A DNA stretch of 64,000 bases from Sphingopyxis sp. DBS4 (GTDB taxonomy: Bacteria; Pseudomonadota; Alphaproteobacteria; Sphingomonadales; Sphingomonadaceae), in contig NZ_CP102384.1 in assembly GCF_024628865.1 (NCBI RefSeq), positions 3,173,001-3,237,000 on the forward strand, written 5' to 3'. The position numbers and the translations under genes were made by a program. The notes under the pieces are model-generated. The model ran no database searches and was not told where the DNA came from. It was given only the letters and a program-made list of their open reading frames with translations. The number at the start of each line of letters is the position of its first letter. Position 1 is the stretch's first letter. This document shows, piece by piece, positions 1 through 8,710 of the stretch.

Positions 1-721
1 CGACCGATCCCGTGAAAGCGACTTTGCGCACGTCGGGATGGGTTACGAGCGCCTCTCCGACGTCGGCCCCATAACCCGTGACGACATTCACCACACCCGG
101 CGGCAGAATATCGGCCATCTCCACGAAAAATTCGAGCACCGAGAGGCATACCGTTTCGGCCGGCTTCAATACCACCGTATTGCCCGCCGCCAGAGCCGGC
201 GCGATTTTGCACGCCATCATGAGCAGGGGAACATTCCACGGTATGATCTGGGCGCAGACGCCCAGCGGCTCGCGGTGCACGATGCCGATCGCATCGGGAA
301 AGTCCAGCGTCTGGCCATGCAGGCCGTAGGCGGCACCCGCGAAGAGTTCGAACTGGCCGATCGCGTTGGGCAGGTCGAAATACAGCGACTCGCGGATGGG
401 CTTACCGTTGTTCAGCGTTTCGAGGACGGCATATTCTTCAAGGCGCGCCTTGAGGCGGCGCGCAATTTCGTAAAGAAGGTCCTGCCGCTCCGCCGCGCTG
501 CTCTGGGACCATGCGGGAAAGGCCGCTTTTGCCGCCGCCACGGCCCGACCAACATCGGCGGCGTTCCCAGCTTGAATTCGGGCGAGCGTCTCACCCGTAG
601 CAGGGTTGAGCAGCGCGATTGTCTTGCCGCTGGCGCCCCCGACCCATTCTCCGCCAATCAGATGGCCATATTCGTCGCGAATGCCATAGTTGCTTTCAAT
701 CGCCTTCAGATTTGTCGACAT
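1..721 (-). CDS. NAD-dependent aldehyde dehydrogenase (N-terminal part, cut by window edge)
   Basis: About 240 N-terminal residues of an ALDH-superfamily enzyme are present; the gene runs off the left edge. Visible ALDH landmarks are the substrate/cofactor stretch IIPWNVPLLM, the NAD-binding KPAE, a G-x-G-A-D-x-G segment and AFTGSV. The catalytic Cys would lie outside the window. It starts at ATG 721, 14 bases after the ferredoxin gene stop, and is the last visible member of the meta-cleavage operon. By context it may oxidise acetaldehyde or an aromatic aldehyde such as salicylaldehyde; the sequence seen here does not distinguish these. Confidence 0.88.
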   Translation of the reverse strand, partial: MSTNLKAIESNYGIRDEYGHLIGGEWVGGASGKTIALLNPATGETLARIQAGNAADVGRAVAAAKAAFPAWSQSSAAERQDLLYEIARRLKARLEEYAVLETLNNGKPIRESLYFDLPNAIGQFELFAGAAYGLHGQTLDFPDAIGIVHREPLGVCAQIIPWNVPLLMMACKIAPALAAGNTVVLKPAETVCLSVLEFFVEMADILPPGVVNVVTGYGADVGEALVTHPDVRKVAFTGSV

Positions 722-735
722 GTCGCTTCTCCACC

Positions 736-1014
736 TTATTCCACAACTTCGATCGTCAGACGACCGAGAGGATAGAGCCGGCAAGCAAGGGCATAACCCG
801 CCTGGAGCTCCGCGTCCGATACATGCGCCTTGCTCATCTTGCCGAGCCGATGCGCGCCTTCGATAACCCGTACCCGGCAGATTCCGCAGCCGCCGCCCCG
901 GCATCCGACGCCGATGTCGCTCGCTCCGCTGCGCTCCATGGCAACGAGCACGCGCTCCCCGTCCGGGCATGGAAAGGCGCTGCCTCCCACGATTTCCACG
1001 AGATGCGGGCGCAT
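736..1014 (-). CDS. xylT: plant-type [2Fe-2S] ferredoxin of the meta-cleavage operon (XylT-like)
   Basis: A 92-residue ferredoxin with cluster ligands C38-x4-C43-x2-C46 and C78, the plant-type spacing. In xyl/dmp/nah operons, small ferredoxins of this kind (XylT, DmpQ, NahT) re-reduce the iron of catechol 2,3-dioxygenase after oxidative inactivation. The presence of an XylE-type dioxygenase in the same operon supports that role here. It follows the tautomerase gene by 5 bases and precedes the aldehyde dehydrogenase. In classical operons this gene sits just upstream of the dioxygenase gene; here it is at the far end. Confidence 0.85.
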   Translation of the reverse strand: MRPHLVEIVGGSAFPCPDGERVLVAMERSGASDIGVGCRGGGCGICRVRVIEGAHRLGKMSKAHVSDAELQAGYALACRLYPLGRLTIEVVE

Positions 1015-1019
1015 AGCGA

Positions 1020-1226
1020 CTATCCCCCGGACTCGCGCGCGCGCCGCGCGGCGAACGACTGGCCGCCAACTGCGAAATGTGCTGCGGGAACCTCACGCAG
1101 GATGACGCGAACCGACTCGATCGGCGCCCCGACGGCGGATACGGCGGCGTCGGTCAGCGCCGCGACGAGAGCTTCCTTCGCCTCCGGCGTTCGTCCCTCG
1201 AGCAAGGTGACCTCGATAATCGGCAT
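1020..1226 (-). CDS. xylH: 4-oxalocrotonate tautomerase family protein
   Basis: A 68-residue protein starting Met-Pro-Ile-Ile, so Pro1 would be the catalytic base after Met removal, as in the 4-oxalocrotonate tautomerase family. The central segment VRVILREVPAAHFAVGG contains the conserved Arg and the glycine turn. It converts the enol 2-hydroxymuconate to the keto form 4-oxalocrotonate in the oxidative branch of the catechol meta pathway. Its ATG overlaps the decarboxylase stop by one base (TGATG), indicating translational coupling. Slightly longer than the usual 62 residues because of an Arg-rich tail. Confidence 0.88.
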   Translation of the reverse strand: MPIIEVTLLEGRTPEAKEALVAALTDAAVSAVGAPIESVRVILREVPAAHFAVGGQSFAARRARESGG

Positions 1227-1996
1227 CAGGCATCAACCCTGATCGAAACTGATCCGAGATTCTGGACAGTCGTGCGGATCGACTGACCCTTGGCAAGGGT
1301 CGGAGCAGCTGTGATCCCGCCCGCCAGGACGATATCCCCGGCCTCGATGCGCTCGCCGCCCTCCGACACCATGCGCGCGGCCGCAACGAGCGATCGTAGC
1401 GGATGCCCCAATATGGCGGCGCTGGACCCCACTTCGACGACTTCGCCGTCGATTTCGAGAATGACCCCGAGATTCGAGATATCCTGGTGCGGGTCGTTCC
1501 AGCTTCCGACGACAAAGCCCGAGGAAGAACTGTTGTCAGCGATGACATCGGCGAGCGCGAACTTGAAATTCTCGTATCGGCTGTCGATCACCTCCATCGC
1601 AGGCGCCACCGCGGCAACCGCGGCGAGCGCCTGGGCCATCGTAACCCTACCGGCGAGGGGAGCCGACATCAGGAAGGCGATTTCCGGCTCGATGCGTGGG
1701 TGGACGAAGTTAGCGAGCGCAAGGCTGCCCCCTTCCTCGATCAGCATCTTGTCGGTGAGTCGGCCCCAAGCCATCTGGTCGACGCCCACTTGTTGCATCT
1801 TGGCCCGGCTCGTGAGACCCATTTTGACGCCGACACGCCGCTCGCCGCGCTGGAGGCGACGATCGATGGACAGTCGCTGGATTTCATAAGCGTCCTCAAC
1901 CGTCAGCTCGGGTCGGGCATGGGTCAACTGCGGCGTAGCCACGCGTTCGTGCGCGGCCCGGTCCAGGATTTCGGCCAGACTTGCCAAATCGCTCAT
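1226..1996 (-). CDS. xylI: 4-oxalocrotonate decarboxylase
   Basis: Fumarylacetoacetase/hydratase-fold protein of about 256 residues that decarboxylates 4-oxalocrotonate to 2-hydroxypenta-2,4-dienoate. It is told apart from the homologous hydratase at 3996-4805 by segments typical of XylI/DmpH: the motif [20 protein letters not shown] and the C-terminal GGITAAP. Start ATG 1996 gives [12 protein letters not shown] and overlaps the aldolase stop in an ATGA junction. The reading frame stays open further upstream, but that part is the aldolase gene read in another frame. Known XylI and XylJ work as a complex, and both are present here. Confidence 0.88.
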   Translation of the reverse strand: MSDLASLAEILDRAAHERVATPQLTHARPELTVEDAYEIQRLSIDRRLQRGERRVGVKMGLTSRAKMQQVGVDQMAWGRLTDKMLIEEGGSLALANFVHPRIEPEIAFLMSAPLAGRVTMAQALAAVAAVAPAMEVIDSRYENFKFALADVIADNSSSSGFVVGSWNDPHQDISNLGVILEIDGEVVEVGSSAAILGHPLRSLVAAARMVSEGGERIEAGDIVLAGGITAAPTLAKGQSIRTTVQNLGSVSIRVDA

Positions 1997-3036
1997 TGCG
2001 ACACCGCCAGTTCCTGGTCCCGAACGAGGTCGAGGGCGACATCGACGATCATATCTTCCTGGCCGCCGACCATCCGCCGCCTGCCGAGCTCGACCAGGAT
2101 CTGGCGGGTATCGAGACCATATTGTTCGGCCGCCTTTTCGGCATGGCGCAGGAAACTGGAATAAACGCCTGCATAGCCCAAGCTGAGAGTCTCGCGATCG
2201 ACGCGCACCGGGCGGTCCTGCAGTGGCCGCACAATATCTTCCGCGGCGTCCATCAAGCCCATCACGTCGCACCCGTGCTTCCAGCCCTTGCGATCGGCGG
2301 CGGCGATGAAAACCTCGAGGGGGGCATTGCCCGCCCCGGCACCCATGCCGGCGAGACTGGCGTCGATGCGCACCGCGCCGGCCTGCGCCGCGACGATCGA
2401 GTTTGCGACGCCGAGCGAGAGATTGTGATGCGCATGCATCCCGCGCTGCGTTTCGGGCTTGAGGACCCGATCGTAAGCTTCGAAGCGGGTCCGGACGCCG
2501 TCCATGTCGAGGGCTCCGCCGCTGTCGGTTACATAGATGCAATGGGCGCCATATCCCTCCATGAGCAAGGCTTGCTGCGCGAGCGCTTCGGGATCGATCA
2601 TATGGCTCATCATCAGGAAGCCAGAGACGTCCATGCCGAGGTCCCGCGCAATCCCGATATGCTGCTTTGCAACGTCGGCTTCGGTGCAATGGGTAGCGAC
2701 GCGCACCGAGCGGACGCCGAGACTGTGCGCGCGCCTCAGTTCCTCGACCGTTCCGATGCCCGGAACCAGAAGCGTCGTCAGCACCGCATGTTCGATGACA
2801 TCAGCCGCTGCCTCGATCCACTCCCAATCGGTGTGGGCCCCAAACCCGTAATTAAAGGATGTCCCGTTGAGGCCGTCGCCATGCGAGACTTCGATGGCAT
2901 CGACCCCGGCTGCGTCGAGCGCCTTTGCAATGGCTCGCACGCTGTCGGTGCCATACATGTGAAGGATGGCATGCATCCCGTCGCGGAGCGTTACATCCTG
3001 GATGTAAAGCGACTGGCTGGATGGATCGAAGGTCAT
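1993..3036 (-). CDS. xylK: 4-hydroxy-2-oxovalerate aldolase
   Basis: A 347-residue HMGL-like aldolase (DmpG/BphI family) that splits 4-hydroxy-2-oxovalerate into pyruvate and acetaldehyde. The N-terminal VTLRDGMHA contains the Arg-Asp that binds substrate and Mn2+, SHGDGLNG follows, and the metal-binding HAHHNLSLG is present near residue 205. It overlaps acetaldehyde dehydrogenase by four bases (ATGA, 3033-3036). In characterised systems the two proteins form a complex that channels acetaldehyde. Length and motifs are those expected of an active enzyme. Confidence 0.93.
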   Translation of the reverse strand: MTFDPSSQSLYIQDVTLRDGMHAILHMYGTDSVRAIAKALDAAGVDAIEVSHGDGLNGTSFNYGFGAHTDWEWIEAAADVIEHAVLTTLLVPGIGTVEELRRAHSLGVRSVRVATHCTEADVAKQHIGIARDLGMDVSGFLMMSHMIDPEALAQQALLMEGYGAHCIYVTDSGGALDMDGVRTRFEAYDRVLKPETQRGMHAHHNLSLGVANSIVAAQAGAVRIDASLAGMGAGAGNAPLEVFIAAADRKGWKHGCDVMGLMDAAEDIVRPLQDRPVRVDRETLSLGYAGVYSSFLRHAEKAAEQYGLDTRQILVELGRRRMVGGQEDMIVDVALDLVRDQELAVSQ

Positions 3037-3968
3037 GCTGCGATTCTCCCCGTCTGACGCACGAGGACTTCGGCGGCAGCCTTTGCCGCAGCGGTCATGA
3101 TATCGAGGTTGCCGGCATATTTTGGCAAATAGTCGCCGGCGCCTTCGACCTCGAGGAAGACGCTGGTCTTCATTCCTTCGAATTCGCCATAGCCCGGGAT
3201 CTTTAGCGGCCGGTTCGATCCGAACCGTTCGAACTGAATGTCCTGCTTCAATCGATACCCTGGCACATAACGCTGGACCTCGGCGACCATCGCCTTGACG
3301 GCATCGCAGACCAAGCTCTCGTCAACCAAGTCGGTCAGGGTGAAGATCGTGTCGCGCATGATCATCGGCGGGTCGGCCGGATTGAGAATGATGATCGCGC
3401 GGCCTTTGGCCGCTCCCCCAACAACCTCGATGCCCTTGGCCGTGGTGCGCGTGAACTCGTCGATATTGGCCCTTGTACCGGGTCCGGCCGACCGGGACGA
3501 AACCGACGCGACGATTTCCGCATAATGGACCGGCGTGACGCTCGACACCGCAGCGACAATCGGGATCGTCGCCTGTCCGCCGCACGTGACCATATTGATA
3601 TTGCGAGCGCCCGAGGAGACCGCTGCGTTGACCGGCGGTACCACGAAAGGGCCGAGCGCGGCGGGCGTCAGATCGACGACAAGCTTTCCATCCGCTGCGA
3701 GGGCCTTGGCATGTTCGACATGCGCATAGGCTGAGGTCGCGTCGAAAACGAGCTCGATGTCAGGGTAATTCGTAAGCGCGCGCAGTCCATCGATACCTTC
3801 GTGGGTCGTGGTTACGCCGCGCGCGCGCGCCATCGCAAGGCCTTCGGAGGCGGGATCTATTCCTACCACAACGGCAAGTTCGAGTTCGCTCGAGCCCCGC
3901 AATATCTTGACCATGAGATCGGTGCCGATGTTGCCCGATCCGATGATCGCGCATTTCGTCTTCGCCAT
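3033..3968 (-). CDS. xylQ: acetaldehyde dehydrogenase (acylating)
   Basis: A 311-residue enzyme of the DmpF/BphJ family converting acetaldehyde, NAD+ and CoA to acetyl-CoA. The Rossmann motif [10 protein letters not shown] is at the N-terminus and the catalytic Cys is in [13 protein letters not shown], as in the family. An AAGGGA ribosome site lies about 7 bases before ATG 3968. It is coupled to the aldolase gene by an ATGA overlap, consistent with the known channelling complex. It completes the lower meta pathway to central metabolism. Confidence 0.93.
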   Translation of the reverse strand: MAKTKCAIIGSGNIGTDLMVKILRGSSELELAVVVGIDPASEGLAMARARGVTTTHEGIDGLRALTNYPDIELVFDATSAYAHVEHAKALAADGKLVVDLTPAALGPFVVPPVNAAVSSGARNINMVTCGGQATIPIVAAVSSVTPVHYAEIVASVSSRSAGPGTRANIDEFTRTTAKGIEVVGGAAKGRAIIILNPADPPMIMRDTIFTLTDLVDESLVCDAVKAMVAEVQRYVPGYRLKQDIQFERFGSNRPLKIPGYGEFEGMKTSVFLEVEGAGDYLPKYAGNLDIMTAAAKAAAEVLVRQTGRIAA

Positions 3969-3995
3969 CTCTTTATCCCTTTCCGGTTGATCGCC

Positions 3996-4805
3996 TCAGC
4001 TTGCAAACGCCGCTTTGACGGTCCCGACTCCATTGATTCTGGCCTCGACGACGTCGCCGGCCGCGACGGTTGCCATGGGTCCGAGAGCGCCCGACAGAAG
4101 AACATCTCCGGCAAGAAGCGGACGGCCTTCGCGTGCCATGACGCGCGCCAGCCACAAGGAGGCACTGATCGGGCTGCCAAGACAGGCGACGCCCGCGCCG
4201 ACAGAAACAGGCTCGCCGCGGCATTCCATCACCATCCCGCACGCGCGTAGGTCGAGCCCGTCGAGCTTGCGCGGAACGGCGCCAAGCACGAACAGACCGC
4301 TCGAAGCATTATCGGCGATGGTGTCCAAGATCCGGATGTCCCAATTGGCGATGCGGCTGTCCACGACCTCGATCGCGGGCACGACATATTCGACCGCCCG
4401 GATCAGTTCGGCGATCGTAAGGTCGGGCTGAAGGAGGTCGCGCCCGACCACGATCGCGATTTCCGCTTCGACCTTTGGCTGGATGACCCGCCCGAGCCCG
4501 ATCGGCTCGCCCTCGGGCACATCCATATCAGCGAAGAGCATGCCATAGTCGGGCTGGTCCACGCCGAGCTGCTTCTGGACCGCCCGCGAGGTAAGCCCGA
4601 TCTTGCGTCCGACGAGACGGCGCCCCGAGGAGAGTGCGTGGCGGGTGTTCAATTCCTGCACCGCATAGGCCGCCGCGACGCCACCGCCGCTGAGGCTTTC
4701 GCGAAGCGGGGGGATCGGCGAGCGCTTTTCGGCCGCCGTTCGCAGGGCGATCGCTGCTTCTTCAATGATGTCAGGGTCAAGTGTATTTTGTTCGGACATG
4801 ATCAT
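3996..4805 (-). CDS. xylJ: 2-oxopent-4-enoate (2-hydroxypenta-2,4-dienoate) hydratase
   Basis: Paralogue of the decarboxylase at 1226-1996, adding water to 2-hydroxypentadienoate to give 4-hydroxy-2-oxovalerate. The hydratase subtype is shown by GRKIGLTSRAVQKQLGV, VVDSRIANWDIRI, DNASSGLFVLG and LGSPISASLWLA, which match XylJ/DmpE rather than XylI. ATG 4805 overlaps the 2-hydroxymuconic semialdehyde dehydrogenase stop (ATGA); a second ATG at 4799 (MSEQNTLD) is an alternative start giving a protein two residues shorter. The open frame further upstream is the ALDH gene out of frame and is excluded. Confidence 0.9.
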   Translation of the reverse strand: MIMSEQNTLDPDIIEEAAIALRTAAEKRSPIPPLRESLSGGGVAAAYAVQELNTRHALSSGRRLVGRKIGLTSRAVQKQLGVDQPDYGMLFADMDVPEGEPIGLGRVIQPKVEAEIAIVVGRDLLQPDLTIAELIRAVEYVVPAIEVVDSRIANWDIRILDTIADNASSGLFVLGAVPRKLDGLDLRACGMVMECRGEPVSVGAGVACLGSPISASLWLARVMAREGRPLLAGDVLLSGALGPMATVAAGDVVEARINGVGTVKAAFAS

Positions 4806-6313
4806 ATCTTCACGCAGATGTTTTCGAGCTCGGTGTAGAATTCGAGGCTGTGCGCTCCGCCCTCGCGGCCTATTCCCGATTGCCCCGAACCGCCGAATGC
4901 CGTGCGCAGGTCGCGCAGGAACCAGCAGTTCACCCAGCACACGCCGACGGACATTGCCGCCGCGACGCGATGAGCTCGAGAGAGATTTTCTGTCCAGACG
5001 GTAGCGCACAGGCCATAATCCGTGTCGTTCGCCCAACTTATCGCGTCGTCTTCGGTGTCGAAGGGAATGATCCCGCAGCAAGGACCGAAAATCTCCTCCC
5101 GCATGACGGTCGAATCATGAGCGAGGCCGGTCCAGATTGTGGGTTCGACCCAGAACCCGCCCGCCGCCGCGGCATCGACGTTGGGTACCCCGCCGCCCGT
5201 AACGGCGATTGCCCCTTCGGCGATCGCCCGCTCATAATATCCGAGCACTTTCTGCCGATGTTCTTCGCTGATCATCGGCCCGAGGTAATGCGGATCACCC
5301 TTGTTCCCGGGTTTCAGTGCGCGAGCGGCAGCGGCAAGCTTGGCTACGAAAGGTTCGAAGACGGATTGCTCGACATAGACACGCTCGGTCCCCAGGCACA
5401 CTTGCCCGCTATTCAGAAAGGCGGCGCGCGAAATGCCTTCGGCTGCTTTCTCAAGATCGGCATCGGCGAAGACGATCGCTGGATTTTTGCCGCCGAGTTC
5501 GAAGCTGATGTCGCGAACGCCGACGGCAGCCTGCTTCATTATGGCCTGCCCGGTGCCGGTTTCGCCTGTGAAGGTGATGGCATCGACGTCCGGATGGGCG
5601 GTGAGGAACTCGCCTGCTGCGCCGGGGCCGAAGCCGTGGACGACGTTGTAGACCCCCGTGGGCATTCCGACCGCGTCCATCACTTCGCCGAGAAGGGCTG
5701 CCGTCCGCGGCGTCTCTTCGGACGGCTTGACGATCACGGTGTTCCCGCAGGCCAGCGCCGGGCCGACTTTCCAGGTCATCAGCAAGAGCGGGAAATTCCA
5801 CGGGCAGACGACCGCGATGACACCCTTCGGTTTACGCACAGCGTAATTGATCGCACCGCTCCCGTCAGGCGTCGGGGTACCGAACGATTCTGTCGGGAGG
5901 GTCGTGACGATGTCGGCGAACATCCGGAAGTTCGACGCGCCGCGCGGAACATCGATGTGCGCCGCGACCGCTCTCGGCTTGCCCGTATCGGCCACTTCTG
6001 CATCGAGAAAGTCTTCCGAGCGCCGTTCGATCTCATCCGCAACAGCAGCGATGAGCCGAATGCGCTCGGCTGTTGTCATTTTGCCCCAAGGTCCTGTGAG
6101 CGCACGCTTGGCCGCCGCTACAGCGCGATCCACATCCTCACGGGTCGCCTCATGAACGCGCCCCGTCTCCCGACCGGTGGCGGGGTCGATGTTGGGGAAC
6201 GTCGCCCCCGAGCCGCCCTTTACGAACCGTCCGTCGATAAAGTTCAAGATATCCGCAGCGACAGGTCGGTTTCTCTCTTCCGGTTCGACCGCAAGCTGTT
6301 GAACCTGTACCAT
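4802..6313 (-). CDS. xylG: 2-hydroxymuconic semialdehyde dehydrogenase
   Basis: A 503-residue ALDH with catalytic C306 in NSGQVCLGTERV, general-base E272 in FELGGKNP and the Asn motif PWNFPLLLMTWK. The sequence between these and the C-terminal FGGSGQSGIGREGG is typical of XylG/DmpC. It oxidises the yellow ring-fission product 2-hydroxymuconic semialdehyde to 2-hydroxymuconate, opening the oxidative branch (tautomerase, decarboxylase). ATG 6313 follows the stop of the HbpS-like gene directly. It carries an N-terminal extension of about 20 residues relative to typical members. Confidence 0.92.
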   Translation of the reverse strand: MVQVQQLAVEPEERNRPVAADILNFIDGRFVKGGSGATFPNIDPATGRETGRVHEATREDVDRAVAAAKRALTGPWGKMTTAERIRLIAAVADEIERRSEDFLDAEVADTGKPRAVAAHIDVPRGASNFRMFADIVTTLPTESFGTPTPDGSGAINYAVRKPKGVIAVVCPWNFPLLLMTWKVGPALACGNTVIVKPSEETPRTAALLGEVMDAVGMPTGVYNVVHGFGPGAAGEFLTAHPDVDAITFTGETGTGQAIMKQAAVGVRDISFELGGKNPAIVFADADLEKAAEGISRAAFLNSGQVCLGTERVYVEQSVFEPFVAKLAAAARALKPGNKGDPHYLGPMISEEHRQKVLGYYERAIAEGAIAVTGGGVPNVDAAAAGGFWVEPTIWTGLAHDSTVMREEIFGPCCGIIPFDTEDDAISWANDTDYGLCATVWTENLSRAHRVAAAMSVGVCWVNCWFLRDLRTAFGGSGQSGIGREGGAHSLEFYTELENICVKI

Positions 6314-6739
6314 TCAGAACTCCTTCGCACCAATCGAGGCGGCGGCTGCCCGGGCGCAGGCGATGTCGAACTCCTCGGAGCCGCCCGAGACTCCAATTCC
6401 CCCGATGCAATTCCCATCGACTATGATCGGGACACCGCCGCCGAACATCACGACCCGCGGCTGATGCGCGATGCCGTTGCATAAGGCTTCGGAGCCCGAG
6501 ACCAGTTCGTAGACCGCTGCCGTCGGCACTTTGAAACTTGCGGCCGTGAAGGCTTTGTCCTGAGCGATCTTTTCGGAGTGAAAGGGAGCCGCGCCGCCTT
6601 TCAGGAACGCGACCAGTTCCCCCGACGCGCCCACGACCGCAGCGACCACGGGCGTTCCGCCGGCGGTGCCATGCCCTACGGCAGCGGCGACCGCCTCCAA
6701 GGCGGACCCGTGTGCAATCGTGTGGTAGTTTTCGACCAT
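6314..6739 (-). CDS. HbpS/GlcG (DUF336) family protein
   Basis: A 141-residue protein with the family pattern: N-terminal helix, VVAAVVGASGELVAFLK, the helix containing KAFTAASFKVPTAAV, and the C-terminal VMFGGGVPIIVDG...GGIGVSGG. HbpS-type members bind haem; GlcG-type members occur in many metabolic operons with unknown roles. There is no signal peptide, so it is probably cytoplasmic. It sits between catechol 2,3-dioxygenase and semialdehyde dehydrogenase, a position known from other meta-cleavage operons. A role in protecting or re-activating the dioxygenase is only a guess. Confidence 0.82.
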   Translation of the reverse strand: MVENYHTIAHGSALEAVAAAVGHGTAGGTPVVAAVVGASGELVAFLKGGAAPFHSEKIAQDKAFTAASFKVPTAAVYELVSGSEALCNGIAHQPRVVMFGGGVPIIVDGNCIGGIGVSGGSEEFDIACARAAAASIGAKEF

Positions 6740-6748
6740 CGCAGGAAG

Positions 6749-7672
6749 TCAGGTATTGACGGTCATGAAGCGGTCGTTGAGCGCCTTTTCATAATAGAAA
6801 ATCGCCTTGCCCGCCTGTTCGACGCCCCACGACCGGCGAGGATTATCGGGGTAATAATCATAACCGCCGGCAAAGGTCTCGTTCCGATTTCCCGAAGGGT
6901 CGAAGAAATATATGGTCTGACCACGCGTGATACCGTGGCGCGTCGGGCCGATATCGAGTGAGATATCATAGCGACTGATGATATCGGCAGCATTTCCGAC
7001 GTCGTTCCAGGATTCCAGGCGGAACGATGTATGGTGGATTTTCGCATCCTCGGGGCCTGCAAGGAACGCGATATCGTGAGCCTTATTGCTACAGCTCAGG
7101 AAGATGCCGAGCCGAGTGCCGCTCGCTTCGTCGACGAGTTCCTCGGTAACGGAAAAATCGAGCGCTTCGACGAAGATTCGCGCCGATCCCGCGACATCGA
7201 TGCCGTTGAGCGCCGAGTGATCATATCGCATAGCGCGCATGCCGCGCGGCTCACTGTGCCAGACGTCCGGGTTCTTTGTGGGAGGACCGTCTGCCGATAA
7301 TTCCATGTCGGCGTAAAGGTCGAAGATATGCCCGGTAGGAACCGCGAAGCGCAGCTTGCGTCCGACGCCCTCTTCCTCGCCCGCGGTGATCCATTCGACG
7401 TCGACGCCGGTGGCTTGCAAACGGTCTGCGAATATTTCGAGGTCGCTGTCGCGGCAAACCTTGAAGCCGATCCGATCAAGACCGGGCATATCCGCCTCGC
7501 GCAGGATGACGCTGTGTCGATCGAATTCGTCGAACCCGCGGAAAAATGCCCGGTCACCCGAACGACCGACGAGTTCCAGCCCGATCCGGTCGCGATAATG
7601 GGGGATGGCCTCCTCGAGATCGAGGACGCGCATCTGGACAAAGCCTGGTCGCATCACGCCTGTAATTGCCAT
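6749..7672 (-). CDS. xylE: catechol 2,3-dioxygenase (XylE type)
   Basis: Type I extradiol dioxygenase of 307 residues, colinear with XylE of the TOL plasmid. Iron ligands are H152 (YDHSAL), H214 (IHHTSF) and E265 (NRNETF), and the signature IGPTRHGITRGQTIYFFDPSGN is intact apart from conservative changes. It cleaves catechol between C2 and C3 to 2-hydroxymuconic semialdehyde. The chosen ATG 7672 lies 7 bases after a GGAG site; a GTG precedes it directly. All downstream enzymes of the meta pathway are in the same operon. Confidence 0.95.
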   Translation of the reverse strand: MAITGVMRPGFVQMRVLDLEEAIPHYRDRIGLELVGRSGDRAFFRGFDEFDRHSVILREADMPGLDRIGFKVCRDSDLEIFADRLQATGVDVEWITAGEEEGVGRKLRFAVPTGHIFDLYADMELSADGPPTKNPDVWHSEPRGMRAMRYDHSALNGIDVAGSARIFVEALDFSVTEELVDEASGTRLGIFLSCSNKAHDIAFLAGPEDAKIHHTSFRLESWNDVGNAADIISRYDISLDIGPTRHGITRGQTIYFFDPSGNRNETFAGGYDYYPDNPRRSWGVEQAGKAIFYYEKALNDRFMTVNT

Positions 7673-7691
7673 CACCGCTCTCCCGGGAAAT

Positions 7692-8540
7692 TTAAAATTT
7701 TAGGCCGTGACTGAAAAATTCGATCACGGCGCGATTGAAACTGGCCATCCGCTCGATCTGTACCCAATGGCCACACTCTCCAAAGAAGCGGACGTCTGAG
7801 TGTGTGATCAGGTTTCCGAGGCGCAGCGACACCTCTTGCGGAATGACTTGGTCGGCCTTGCCGTGCAGGACGAGCACTTCATGGGGAAGCGCGGCGATAT
7901 CTTCCTCGCGGCTCGACAGCATAGCAATATTGGCCTGCCGGTCGGAACCGCCGAACGTCGCATGATAGGGCTCATGCGCTCCTGGGCGGATGCTCGCGTG
8001 ATAACGGGAGTCGATCAGATCGTCGGTCAGCCGGCTCTGGTCCCATGCGAGCATCTTCAGCGACTCATGCATCATTTCGCGGGATGGCTCATAACCCCAG
8101 ACGAAATCGAGCGCCGGCGTGAGCGGGAATTCAAGTCCAGCCGCTCCCATCAAAACGGCACGATCGACCCTGTCGGGATGGGCGATCATGAAGGCGAGCG
8201 TCACGCCGCCGCCGAAGGAATTTCCGACCATCGAGACCTGGTCGATTTCCAGGTCGTCGAGAAGACGGACCAGTTGATTGGTCCAGATGGCCTTGTCGGT
8301 GATCCGACCCACCGAGTCGCTGTAGCCGAAGCCAATCATGTCGGGAGCAATGACCCGGAATTCCTTAGCAATCTCGGGCATATTAAGCCGCCAGTTCGCC
8401 CATGCCGTGACCCCGGGGCCCGAACCGTGGACGAGGAGGACCGGCCTGCCCTCGCCGGTGTCATGATAGTTGGTTTTGATCCCGTCAGCGACGAATGTCT
8501 TGCCGATTTCGGGCCGGACCATGTCGGGCGCCGAACTCAT
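7692..8540 (-). CDS. xylF: 2-hydroxymuconic semialdehyde hydrolase (alpha/beta hydrolase, XylF-like)
   Basis: A 282-residue meta-cleavage product hydrolase. The triad is S108 in GNSFGGG, D230 in HGKADQVIP and H258 in GECGHWVQ; the oxyanion region HGSGPGVTAW is typical of XylF/DmpD/BphD. It hydrolyses ring-fission ketones or the semialdehyde to 2-hydroxypentadienoate and an acid, the hydrolytic branch of the pathway. It is the first gene of the catechol part of the operon. A possible operator lies about 100 bases upstream at 8640-8663, so this gene may have its own promoter. ATG 8522 is an alternative start. Confidence 0.9.
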   Translation of the reverse strand: MSSAPDMVRPEIGKTFVADGIKTNYHDTGEGRPVLLVHGSGPGVTAWANWRLNMPEIAKEFRVIAPDMIGFGYSDSVGRITDKAIWTNQLVRLLDDLEIDQVSMVGNSFGGGVTLAFMIAHPDRVDRAVLMGAAGLEFPLTPALDFVWGYEPSREMMHESLKMLAWDQSRLTDDLIDSRYHASIRPGAHEPYHATFGGSDRQANIAMLSSREEDIAALPHEVLVLHGKADQVIPQEVSLRLGNLITHSDVRFFGECGHWVQIERMASFNRAVIEFFSHGLKF

Positions 8541-8639
8541 TGGCCAGCAACCATGTAATCATCATGTCGGGCGACCTGCCCCCAAACGGCTTCAAGCATC
8601 ACTCAATCTCCGTTCCACGGGCCATCATGTCGCAGCCCT

Positions 8640-8663
8640 CTTGGGACAATGTTTTGCACCATG
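8640..8663. promoter_or_regulatory. candidate operator, CAA-N4-TTGCAC type
   Basis: Degenerate inverted repeat: left arm CTTGGGACAA, spacer TGTT, right arm TTGCACCATG. The right arm matches the perfect palindrome at 12415-12438 at nine of ten positions, with the same 4-base spacer. It lies in the 170-base gap before the hydrolase gene. Binding is inferred, not shown. Confidence 0.45.
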
Positions 8664-8710
8664 GGAAACGCGTTTGCAACCGGTAAATGAAACCGGCGCC
8701 TCTGATCCGG

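Noticed and set aside
38..775. Long open frame on the plus strand opposite the ALDH gene
   Set aside because: Antisense to a gene with clear ALDH motifs; its translation is Arg-rich with no domain. High GC makes long antisense frames common throughout the window.
1981..3057. 358-codon plus-strand frame
   Set aside because: Exactly antisense to the aldolase gene, which has all family motifs and coupled neighbours.
4850..6484. 544-codon plus-strand frame, longer than the gene opposite
   Set aside because: Antisense to the 2-hydroxymuconic semialdehyde dehydrogenase gene; the translation has no recognisable fold and no ribosome site.
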